Assembly: GCA_002345505.1 (NCBI GenBank)
Contig: DDWJ01000041.1
Coordinates: 1-5,201, forward strand
Direction: 5' to 3'
DNA length: 5,201 nucleotides
Origin: Caryophanales bacterium UBA2289
Lineage (GTDB): Bacteria > Bacillota_I > Bacilli_A > Izemoplasmatales > Hujiaoplasmataceae
In this document: positions 1-5,195 of the stretch, piece after piece
How the letters are laid out: every line of letters begins with the position of its first letter
Position numbering within the stretch: the first letter of the stretch is position 1
The notes under the pieces: generated by a model
Told to the model about the DNA's origin: nothing
Seen by the model: only the letters and a program-made list of their open reading frames with translations
The model's database searches: none
Translations under genes and position numbers: made by a program

Positions 1-80
1 TAAATGAACAGCCTTTGCACTGTTTAACGCTTCTTTCAATTGATGAATTGGATACTGTTTATCTAATTTCAACTGAAGAA
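1..80 (-). pseudogene. IS1634-family transposase fragment (internal, copy A)
   Basis: Read on the minus strand, this stretch gives a peptide containing LQLKLDKQYPIHQLKEALNS followed by AKAVHL. It closely matches residues 496-521 of the complete transposase encoded at 2134-3837 (which reads LQLKLDKPYPIHQLK, then ALNSAMAVKL). The differences (Q for P, KAVHL for MAVKL) show that it comes from a diverged copy, not from the intact one. It runs off the left edge of the window, so more of it may lie outside. At 74-80 it is joined to a second fragment on the opposite strand. It is dead as a gene. Homology to the in-window copy is seen directly; the family name rests on that copy. Confidence 0.75.
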
Positions 81-218
81 GCACTCAATAGCGCTATGGC
101 AGTAAAATTAGAAAAAGATGTGTTTATGCTTTTGGACACTTCGGACATCTTCCATAAAGTTCAGGGTGTTTATCAAATTAACCTTCTTCAAAAACGAATT
201 AAGGTCGAACGATTATGA
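75..218 (+). pseudogene. IS1634-family transposase C-terminal fragment (copy B)
   Basis: From about 75 the plus strand encodes EEALNSAMAVKLEKDVFML and continues to QKRIKVERL, nearly identical to residues 510-555 of the complete transposase at 2134-3837. A CGA-to-TGA change creates an early stop at 216-218. Beyond it the old frame still reads NQLNKLKRN, as in the full copy, and reaches a TAA. The open frame extends left to an ATG at 15, but that part is the antisense of fragment A and is not real coding sequence. No catalytic residues remain, so it cannot be an active transposase. It is oriented opposite to the intact element, so the two copies' 3' ends face each other across the operon. Confidence 0.8.
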
Positions 219-264
219 AATCAATTAAACAAACTAAAAAGAAACATCTAAACACAACATATAT

Positions 265-306
265 AAAAAGGACAACATCTCTAGAAATAGCGATATTGTC
301 CTTTTT
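265..306. terminator. Bidirectional hairpin terminator in IS 3' end (relic copy)
   Basis: Arms AAAAAGGACAACATCTCTA (265-283) and TAGCGATATTGTCCTTTTT (288-306) pair over 19 positions with two mismatches around a GAAA loop. The A-run and T-run flanks make it a plausible Rho-independent terminator on both strands. It is part of the IS, since the same hairpin sits in the intact copy at 2079-2120. Here it overlaps the end of the truncated ABC ATPase frame (stop at 305-307), so it probably ends the operon transcript coming from the right. Confidence 0.7.
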
Positions 307-790
307 ATTGATTATCTACTAAAGTATAAATCCCCGATGCATCAAGTGCATTCATTGGTTCATCTAGTAGTGCAAGATTAGATTTACTTGAAAATACATA
401 AGCTAAAGCTAACCTCTGTTTCATTCCCTGAGAGTATGATCTTACAGGATTCTTGATAAACTGGCTCATATTGAATAAATCAATGTATTCATGCGCTTGA
501 ACATATTCTTCAGGTTCAAGCAAGTACTTTAAATTTTCAATTCCAGAAAACGCCAAATTAAATCCAGGTTCTTCTACTATGCCAACATAATCTTTAGAAT
601 TGATTTCTATTTTACCACTAAAATTCTTGTACAATGATAAAATCGTTTTTATTAAAGTAGTTTTTCCCGCCCCGTTTGCACCAATTAATCCAACAATCTC
701 TCCGCTCTGCAAAGAAAACTCAACATTGTTAAGCACCTGATATTTACCAAACGAAAATGACAATTTGCTTACTCTAAGAATATCTTCCAA
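305..790 (-). CDS. ABC transporter ATP-binding protein, BcrA-like, 3'-truncated by IS
   Basis: This is the nucleotide-binding subunit of an ABC transporter, cytoplasmic and expected to pair with a membrane permease. Visible motifs: Walker A GANGAGKT (residues 37-44), an E-loop-like VEEPGF (72-77) where many ABC proteins have a Q-loop, signature YSQGMKQRL (119-127), Walker B LALLDEP (139-145) and D-loop NALD (147-150). The EEPGF and GMKQRLALA forms resemble the BcrA / lantibiotic-immunity (LanF) group. Only 161 residues remain, against roughly 210-310 for the family. The H-loop and C-terminal region are missing, and the last residues VDNQ and the stop come from IS sequence. The start is a TTG directly after the TGA of the upstream gene, with GGGAAGAG nine bases before it, so translation is probably coupled. 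It is unlikely to work. Any permease gene that followed is not present. Confidence 0.85.
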   Translation of the reverse strand: MEDILRVSKLSFSFGKYQVLNNVEFSLQSGEIVGLIGANGAGKTTLIKTILSLYKNFSGKIEINSKDYVGIVEEPGFNLAFSGIENLKYLLEPEEYVQAHEYIDLFNMSQFIKNPVRSYSQGMKQRLALAYVFSSKSNLALLDEPMNALDASGIYTLVDNQ

Positions 791-1471
791 TCAGCTCAAC
801 TCTTCCCAATTTATTATAAAGCCATTATCATCAAATTGAATCACAACTCTATATCCTTGTACATATTCTTGACTCTTAGATGCATAAGGTATAATCGTAA
901 TCTTGGAGTCAACATCATCTATGATAACTTTATCCGATTGCAAATCCTGATAAAATTCCTTGTAATCATTAAAAGAAGTAAAATTCGGACTGCTCATGTC
1001 TTCATATGTATAATATGTATCAAAATTTGCAAAAAAAGCAGGAATAAATTGAAAACTCAAATCGGCAGTTTCTTGAGGCCCAGGCAACTGAAGATTGCAA
1101 GTTCGCAAAGCAAAGAAATCTTCATTTTCATCAACATAATAGCTATAACCATTTTCAATAAAATAATAAACTGTTGTACTATAAGTCTCCTTATCAATAT
1201 TGATTTGACCTACATAAGAATCATTTGTTAAAATCACATCATTAATGAATTCATCAGTATCAGTAACGCTGATGTCAGTATAATCTTCATATCTGTTGAT
1301 ATTAGATGTAATAGATTTAACATTATACTCTCCGAGAGTAAATTTCACCTCTCGATCAAAGGATTGAATATAGATTTCCACTTCTTTACCCAGTAGCAAA
1401 AAATACGCCAAAAACGCTATACTAACTACTACGAAAACCAATATAATACTTGCAAGTCTTCCGTGCCTCAT
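791..1471 (-). CDS. Membrane-anchored protein of unknown function
   Basis: I do not recognise a family. The protein begins MRHGRLASIILVFVVVSIAF, a short positive tail and then a long hydrophobic segment (about residues 7-28). About 195 polar, acid- and tyrosine-rich residues follow, probably exposed outside the membrane. There is no lipobox cysteine, and the only cysteine lies mid-protein (RTCNLQL). The ATG at 1471 is preferred because GAGG (1480-1483) lies eight bases upstream; the in-frame GTG at 1477 would leave only two. That ribosome site overlaps the TGA of the peptidase gene, and this gene's own TGA abuts the ATPase start. The three are therefore one tightly packed operon. By position it may be an extracellular partner of the ABC system or of the peptidase, but this is inference. 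Confidence 0.75.
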   Translation of the reverse strand: MRHGRLASIILVFVVVSIAFLAYFLLLGKEVEIYIQSFDREVKFTLGEYNVKSITSNINRYEDYTDISVTDTDEFINDVILTNDSYVGQINIDKETYSTTVYYFIENGYSYYVDENEDFFALRTCNLQLPGPQETADLSFQFIPAFFANFDTYYTYEDMSSPNFTSFNDYKEFYQDLQSDKVIIDDVDSKITIIPYASKSQEYVQGYRVVIQFDDNGFIINWEELS

Positions 1472-1481
1472 AGTCACAACC

Positions 1482-2009
1482 TCAGCTTTCTGTTATCGGA
1501 TTTGCTAAATAATTCAAGCCGAAATCGGGTATATCAGTACTTAAATAGTACTCAAATGTACCTGTATGCCAACCAGAATTTACAACTAGTGCATAAACAG
1601 TCTCATATCTAGTGACTGTTTGTCTATTCCAAAACGGTCCAGTTACTTCTGTATAACGTACAGTATATTGTCTATAACCAGCAGCCACCATAGCATGGTT
1701 TGTAACTGTAAACATGACAGGTCTTCCCGCTCTCGTTTCTGATTTTATAGTGTTAACCACACTATATGAATCACCAGCTGAATTTGATGTATTGTAAAAA
1801 TCAAAGTTATCATTCAATATTAAAGAATGATCTAGGTTTAGTGTACCAGAATTCGGGAAAATTGCAAGTTCCTTGTGAGCCATTTCATAAGATGAAACAA
1901 AAATATCTTCATATGTATCTACATATCGGGAATAATTTTGGAATAAAATGGTAATTGAATATGTATTATTATATGACCAATCACTTTTAACCCTATTATA
2001 GTATTCCAT
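1482..2009 (-). CDS. C39-like (papain-fold) cysteine peptidase, 5'-truncated
   Basis: The pattern fits a bacterial C39-like / papain-fold cysteine peptidase. The histidine is in TNHAMVAAGY (H105 of the ATG-started frame) and the third residue is the Asn in YALVVNSGW (N144). The expected catalytic Cys sits in SNTCEIVASATVMEYY, but its codon (2034-2036) lies nine codons before the only ATG (2007-2009). The frame stays open upstream through the IS junction at about 2047-2052 and into the IS, with no ATG, GTG or TTG start. The natural 5' end, including any signal peptide, has thus been removed by the IS. A product started at 2009 would lack the nucleophile and probably be inactive. It is first in the operon, and its TGA overlaps the ribosome site of the membrane protein gene. 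Family assignment is by motif only. Confidence 0.7.
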   Translation of the reverse strand: MEYYNRVKSDWSYNNTYSITILFQNYSRYVDTYEDIFVSSYEMAHKELAIFPNSGTLNLDHSLILNDNFDFYNTSNSAGDSYSVVNTIKSETRAGRPVMFTVTNHAMVAAGYRQYTVRYTEVTGPFWNRQTVTRYETVYALVVNSGWHTGTFEYYLSTDIPDFGLNYLANPITES

Positions 2010-2046
2010 TACTGTAGCTGACGCAACTATTTCACAAGTATTTGAA
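2010..2046 (-). pseudogene. Remaining 5' coding part of the peptidase gene with catalytic Cys
   Basis: In frame with the ORF starting at 2009, this stretch encodes SNTCEIVASATV. A Cys followed by small and hydrophobic residues, then MEYY, is the usual setting of the nucleophile in C39-like peptidases. It is genuine peptidase sequence left of the IS boundary, but no start codon now serves it. Confidence 0.6.
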
Positions 2047-2052
2047 ATATCA

Positions 2053-2068
2053 CCTGACTTTTGCAGTA
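2053..2068. repeat. IS terminal inverted repeat, transposase 3' side
   Basis: CCTGACTTTTGCAGTA pairs in inverted orientation with 4035-4050, with one mismatch (T against C at the third base). The preceding ATATCA continues the similarity imperfectly. Confidence 0.7.
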
Positions 2069-2078
2069 GATAACCAAT

Positions 2079-2120
2079 AAAAAGGACAATATCGCTATTT
2101 CTAGAGATGTTTTCCTTTTT
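2079..2120. terminator. Hairpin terminator at IS 3' end (intact copy)
   Basis: Arms AAAAAGGACAATATCGCTA (2079-2097) and TAGAGATGTTTTCCTTTTT (2102-2120) face each other around a TTTC loop, with four mismatched positions. Runs of A and T at the two sides allow termination on either strand. It follows the transposase stop at 2134-2136 on the minus strand, as expected for the transposase terminator. It would also block transposase read-through into the peptidase operon. Confidence 0.65.
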
Positions 2121-2136
2121 ATATATGTTGTGTTTA
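2121..2136. repeat. Subterminal inverted repeat, 3' side of IS
   Basis: ATATATGTTGTGTTTA is the exact reverse complement of 3877-3892. It overlaps the transposase stop codon. The same 16 bases occur in the relic copy (complement at 249-264). A perfect 16-bp pair inside both ends suggests a transposase-binding site, which is inference. Confidence 0.65.
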
Positions 2137-3837
2137 GGTGTTTCTTTTTAGTTTGTTCAATTGATTTCGTAATAGTTCGACCTTCATTCGTTTTTGAAGA
2201 AGGTTAATTTGATAAACACCCTGAACTTTATGGAAGACGTCCGAAGTGTCCAAAAGCATAAACACATCTTTTTCTAATTTTACTGCCATAGCGCTGTTTA
2301 ACGCTTCTTTCAATTGATGAATTGGGTAAGGCTTGTCTAATTTCAGCTGAAGAATTCGGTATAATGTAAGAGCTAGATAACAGGTAAGGAAGTGTCCCTT
2401 AATGTGTTCATCTGTCCAGACATAGACGGGTCTGCCTTCTAGATCTGTTTTTGTGACTTTGAACGATTCTTCAATCTTTGATAATTGATGATAGTGATGA
2501 ATGATATCGAGTGGTTCTAACGATAAATCATTTGTCACGATGCAGTAATATCCATCTAAGGCAAGATCTCTTTCATATTTCTCTTGATTGAAGACATAAG
2601 TCGGTTTTGTCTTCAAGACTTCTCCGGTTGTTTTATCAATCATCATCTTTTTAAAATATTTCTTAACACCAAAACTGTTTGAGGCATTCAGTAAAGAGGG
2701 ATTATTGATAAACTTTTCTATTTTGTCATCTAAGAACCCTCTTTTGTTTCTTTGATAACTTTCTTCATTCTTTGACCAAAAACATAAGAGATGCTCCAAA
2801 ATCGAATAAGTGGATCCATCGGGTCTTTTTACTAGCCGTTCTCTTTCAACTGTCTTTGATTTGAAGGTGTTATCACTATTCCAAACATAATCTTCTTGGT
2901 CTAAGACAATGTTAGCGAGTTCCGTGCCTCTTGCTCTGATTCTTTGAGAGATGATATAGAAATCTTCTTCATTATCGATATAGGCAAGATTCTCTCCTGA
3001 ATTATTCCCTTTATCGGCGACGATAGTAATCTTGCCTAGATTGTATTTTTTCTTTATTTTTTGTAAGATTGGTTTCATGGTTGCTAAATCATTCGTGTTT
3101 CCTGGAAATAGTTCATAAGTAATTGGAATCCCTTCCCTGTCAATGAAGAGTCCCATTTGCACAATCCCTGTTTCTCTGTTTTCTTTTGATACGCCTTTTT
3201 GACGAAGACCTTCTAAATGCTCTGATTCAAAGTAGTAGTTCGTCACGTCATAGAAGACCAAAGAACAGTCTCTTCCTCTTGTTTCTTGGATTCTGTTGTG
3301 AATATGCAGTGTTAAATCATCTTTCATTAATGCTAGATGAGACAAGCTTCGGTAAACATCATCTAAGGAAAAGTCTGGAAGCTCAAAAAAGTAATTGCCT
3401 TTTTGTTCATAGGTTCTTTTCTTGGACGCGGGATTCAAACTTCTTGAGAAAACAAGTAATTTCAAGATATCATCTAAGGAATAGCTGACATTGGTCTTTG
3501 CTTGGTACTTGTTTATGAACTCAGAGATATGTAGTTCATTGTAAATGGCTTCTAAGAAAACATAGCCATAGTTCAAGGGCATTTGTTCACCACATTGAAG
3601 GTCATTCATATCAAACGTGATTGTGACATATTGTTTTTGACGAGCGCGCTCTGTTTCAACTCTTGCCCATGCCTTCAACTCTTCTAACGCTTTCGGATTG
3701 TCTTTAATGAATTCTGAAAGATGTCCATAAGATTTTAAAATCCGTTGTTTTGCTTTCCCTTCGAGGTCTCGATATCCTTCTACTAAATATACAAGATAGT
3801 CCCTATTGTATGGGGCTTTTGTTAATCGAATATACAT
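2134..3837 (-). CDS. IS1634-family DDE transposase
   Basis: It catalyses cut-and-paste or copy movement of the element by DDE chemistry. The 567-residue product starts MYIRLTKAPYNRDYLVYLVE, the usual small N-terminal domain of this family. The first Asp is in LVFYDVTNYYFE (D197), the second in ITIVADKGN (D275) and the Glu in YHQLSKIEESFK (E456 or E457), followed by RPVYVWTDEHIKGHF typical of the IS1634/IS4 group. The ATG at 3835-3837 is chosen because AGGCGGTGAT, one base off the ideal Shine-Dalgarno, lies just before it. The longer frame to 3909 would start upstream of the likely promoter with a non-conserved tail. There are no frameshifts or internal stops, so it appears intact. Its 3' end is repeated as relic pieces at 1-80 and 75-218. 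Confidence 0.93.
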   Translation of the reverse strand: MYIRLTKAPYNRDYLVYLVEGYRDLEGKAKQRILKSYGHLSEFIKDNPKALEELKAWARVETERARQKQYVTITFDMNDLQCGEQMPLNYGYVFLEAIYNELHISEFINKYQAKTNVSYSLDDILKLLVFSRSLNPASKKRTYEQKGNYFFELPDFSLDDVYRSLSHLALMKDDLTLHIHNRIQETRGRDCSLVFYDVTNYYFESEHLEGLRQKGVSKENRETGIVQMGLFIDREGIPITYELFPGNTNDLATMKPILQKIKKKYNLGKITIVADKGNNSGENLAYIDNEEDFYIISQRIRARGTELANIVLDQEDYVWNSDNTFKSKTVERERLVKRPDGSTYSILEHLLCFWSKNEESYQRNKRGFLDDKIEKFINNPSLLNASNSFGVKKYFKKMMIDKTTGEVLKTKPTYVFNQEKYERDLALDGYYCIVTNDLSLEPLDIIHHYHQLSKIEESFKVTKTDLEGRPVYVWTDEHIKGHFLTCYLALTLYRILQLKLDKPYPIHQLKEALNSAMAVKLEKDVFMLLDTSDVFHKVQGVYQINLLQKRMKVELLRNQLNKLKRNT

Positions 3838-3850
3838 ATAATCACCGCCT
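3838..3850 (-). promoter_or_regulatory. Ribosome binding site that sets the transposase start
   Basis: On the minus strand AGGCGGTGAT (3841-3850) precedes the ATG at 3837 by three bases. It differs from AGGAGGTGAT by one base. It strongly favours MYIRLTK as the N-terminus over the open frame that continues upstream. Confidence 0.7.
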
Positions 3851-3856
3851 ATATAT

Positions 3857-3885
3857 ATTATATACCTAAACACAAATAAACACAA
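3857..3885 (-). promoter_or_regulatory. Candidate sigma-70-type promoter of the transposase
   Basis: On the minus strand TTGTGT (3885-3880) and a perfect TATAAT (3862-3857) are separated by 17 bases. The -35 box matches the consensus poorly beyond TTG. The leader before the ribosome site would be very short. The -35 box lies inside the subterminal repeat 3877-3892, so transposase bound there could repress its own promoter; this is inference. Confidence 0.45.
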
Positions 3886-3892
3886 CATATAT
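3877..3892. repeat. Subterminal inverted repeat, 5' side of IS
   Basis: TAAACACAACATATAT is the perfect inverted match to 2121-2136. It lies upstream of the transposase and contains the candidate -35 box of its promoter (3880-3885). A degenerate tandem copy (CTAAACACAAA) adjoins it at 3866-3876. Confidence 0.65.
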
Positions 3893-3939
3893 TTAAAATG
3901 TTTTATCATTTTGTTTATTTTGCACTAAATAAATTGAAA

Positions 3940-3976
3940 AGACGAATCAATGCCTAACTACAGCCTTTGATTCGCC
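3940..3976 (-). terminator. Hairpin upstream of transposase, possible anti-read-through element
   Basis: CGAATCAA (3943-3950) and TTGATTCG (3967-3974) form a perfect 8-bp stem with a 16-base loop. On the minus strand it is followed by TCTTTTC, a weak T-run. It lies between the IS outer end and the transposase promoter. Many IS elements carry hairpins there that stop outside transcription from entering the transposase gene. GC content of the stem is low, so its strength as a terminator is uncertain. Confidence 0.4.
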
Positions 3977-4034
3977 TTTGATTTTGTAGTGAATAGTTCG
4001 TTTCTTTATATTTTTACCACTAAAACTATGATAG

Positions 4035-4050
4035 TACTGCAAAAGTCGGG
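4035..4050. repeat. IS terminal inverted repeat, transposase 5' side
   Basis: TACTGCAAAAGTCGGG is the inverted partner of 2053-2068. It lies about 200 bases upstream of the transposase start, leaving a long leader that carries a hairpin and the promoter. Confidence 0.7.
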
Positions 4051-4058
4051 TTATATCA

Positions 4059-4317
4059 TATTTTTATTAAAAAGTCAATGTAAAAAATGTTCATTTGGAC
4101 AAGATTTATGAAATATCATATTCTATATAATAGCAAAAATGCCCGACTCCCTGCACGTCAAGTAGGGATTTTCTGAGTAACAAAAGGCCTATATTTAGAT
4201 ATTTTAAAGCCTAAAAATTATAGTTAGAACCCGGTATTAAAGCCGAACAATAAATAGAATAGATCTCTATTAAAATATTTACCACTGATGAGTAATAAAA
4301 GAATGTTTGCCGAAATC
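4059..4317. other. Non-coding stretch, AT-rich
   Basis: No open frame of note is seen on either strand. Features are minor: TCCCT/AGGGA (4149-4153 and 4166-4170) could form a short stem ahead of TTTTC, CCCGACT followed by CTGCA at 4143-4154 faintly resembles the IS end, and a GAAATATCA at 4110-4118 repeats bases 2044-2052. The rest shows nothing I can assign. Confidence 0.5.
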
Positions 4318-4903
4318 TTACTCCAAGCCCTTACGTTCCATAAACGCAAAATTTTCGACAAATTTACGATCATAAATAGATTTATTAAGTATCATAATTA
4401 ATAAATTTATAGTAAGACACCACGGGTGATGAATTTGAATTTTTTCTTTTAACTGTTCTTCGAAAAGAGTTTCATTCATTTCGTTTAAATACGTAATATA
4501 ATCAAATATTAGGGTTTTATCCCCATCAAGTGAAGCAGTCAATATTTCAGAATAACTTTTTGATTCAATTACAACGTTGTTGCTTTCTAACTTAAAAATA
4601 GAATTATTGCTATCCGAAAACTGCACAGAATCAATTTTAACGCTTTTTAGAATAAAATTCGATCCTAAATTCGTCACCAATGTACCTGCTCTAAAACTAA
4701 AGTTGAATAATGATTGAAAAACAGTGTTTGTAATGTCACTCAAATCCAAGTATGCCTCATAAATGCTTGTAGAATCATAGTTATCTAAAGGTAATATTAC
4801 ATCACTTTTAGAATGAAATAATTTTACTCTGAATTTTTTATAGTGATTCAGATAAAAGTATTCAGATAATTTTATTTACTATCATACCTTTAGCAGCAAC
4901 CAT
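4318..4903 (-). pseudogene. Unrecognised gene, probably frameshifted near its 5' end
   Basis: The clear open frame runs from a TTG at 4749 (GAGG five bases upstream) to TAA at 4318, 143 residues starting MDLSDITNTV. The same frame is open further back to 4875 and reads like protein (EYFYLNHYKKFRVK, then DNYDSTSIYEAYLDLSDI), but it has no usual start codon there. In a neighbouring frame an ATG at 4901-4903 gives MVAAKGMIVNKII and then TGA at 4862-4864. A one-base change near 4862-4876 would join the two into about 195 residues. I find no family, signal peptide or membrane segment. The C-terminal part has a hydrophobic patch LTINLLIMIL. Alternatively it is a shorter live gene starting at the TTG. 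Confidence 0.45.
4862..4903 (-). other. Short frame, likely N-terminus displaced by frameshift
   Basis: ATG at 4901-4903 encodes MVAAKGMIVNKII before TGA. No ribosome site is evident before it. Upstream in the same frame, past a TAA at 4910-4912, another ATG (4943-4945) reads MIQNEVISLQ. The lesion may thus be more than one indel, or this may simply be chance frame. Confidence 0.3.
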
Positions 4904-5050
4904 GTTTGCGCATTATTGTAAAGAAATTACTTCATTCTGTATCATTTTGTTACTTGCTTTTTGTGAGGATTAAAAATTCAAGCTTGTACAGAAGTATAAA
5001 AAAATAGATAGGGTATAATAAATTATATAAAATATATGAGTCCTTATAGT

Positions 5051-5114
5051 CAAAAGAAAAAACCCAAACTAAAAGGCTTGAATCCTATGAAAAATAGAAT
5101 TCAAGCCTTTAGTT
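5051..5114 (-). terminator. Rho-independent terminator of the right-edge gene
   Basis: ATTCAAGCCTTTAGTT (5099-5114) pairs with AACTAAAAGGCTTGAAT (5067-5083), a 16-bp stem with one bulged base. On the minus strand it is followed by GGGTTTTTTCTTTTG (5065-5051). The T-run after the stem is on the minus strand, so it ends transcription arriving from the right, 20-odd bases after the TAA at 5136-5138. Confidence 0.8.
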
Positions 5115-5135
5115 CAATACAATATTAAATTTTTT

Positions 5136-5195
5136 TTATGGTGTCCATTTGACAGGAACTAGTTCAAATTTATTAACAACGTAAGCGTCAAACCA
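5136..5195 (-). CDS. C-terminal tail of a minus-strand gene at the right edge
   Basis: The minus strand reads WFDAYVVNKFELVPVKWTP and then TAA (5136-5138), with a strong terminator just beyond, so a real gene most likely ends here. The codon before this peptide, at 5196-5198, is TGA. Either the gene is broken or frameshifted at that point, or the coding frame enters from another phase. The neighbouring phase reads TDGLT at the edge, and DGWFDA would be a natural protein string if a few bases were lost. The ending PVKWTP faintly recalls Listeria-Bacteroides surface repeats, which end in a KW pair. That is too little to name a family. Confidence 0.35.
   Translation of the reverse strand, partial: WFDAYVVNKFELVPVKWTP

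Larger units (their letters stand above)
75..320 (+). mobile_element. Truncated IS1634-family element, 3' end (relic)
   Basis: This is the 3' end of an IS copy: transposase tail (75-218), subterminal repeat ATATATGTTGTGTTTA in complement at 249-264, hairpin terminator (265-306), and the following TTATTGATTATCTACT up to 320. The same order occurs, inverted, at 2063-2300 in the intact copy. Matching stops at 320, where the intact copy continues with GCAAAAGTC of its terminal inverted repeat. The relic has therefore lost its outer end, and ABC ATPase sequence begins directly. Its left end is cut by the junction with fragment A at 74-80. Confidence 0.75.
2053..4052 (-). mobile_element. IS1634-family insertion sequence, near-complete copy
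   Basis: The element is about 2.0 kb, typical for IS1634, with one transposase gene on the minus strand. Its ends are marked by inverted repeats CCTGACTTTTGCAGTA (2053-2068) and TACTGCAAAAGTCGGG (4035-4050), identical at 15 of 16 positions. The similarity extends imperfectly outward to 2047 and 4056. ATATCA is found at 2047-2052 and at 4053-4058 and could be a short target duplication. It is AT-rich and partly palindromic with the repeat ends, so the exact borders are uncertain by several bases. The flanks do not look like two halves of one gene: the left flank is peptidase and the right flank is non-coding. The copy probably took part in a rearrangement rather than being a simple insertion. 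Confidence 0.85.

Noticed and set aside
15..75. N-terminal part of the plus-strand frame starting at ATG 15
   Set aside because: It is the antisense of a transposase fragment on the minus strand; only the part after about 75 is genuine coding relic.
836..1231. Plus-strand open frame of 131 codons
   Set aside because: It lies wholly opposite the membrane-anchored protein gene, has no ribosome site, and its product is isoleucine-rich antisense-like sequence.
1766..1954. Plus-strand open frame of 62 codons
   Set aside because: It is opposite the peptidase gene, with no ribosome site or recognisable content.
3186..3488. Plus-strand open frame of 100 codons
   Set aside because: It is opposite the transposase catalytic region; this is a shadow frame.
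3838..3909. Extended transposase N-terminus starting MIKHFKYM
   Set aside because: It precedes the likely promoter and the near-perfect ribosome site at 3841-3850, and family members start at the MYIRLTK position.
4059..4317. CRISPR array, tRNA or riboswitch in the gap
   Set aside because: No regularly spaced repeats, cloverleaf or conserved aptamer-like pattern seen.
5014..5019. TATAAT as a plus-strand promoter
   Set aside because: No acceptable -35 box at 16-18 bases and no plus-strand gene downstream; AT-rich sequence makes this likely chance.
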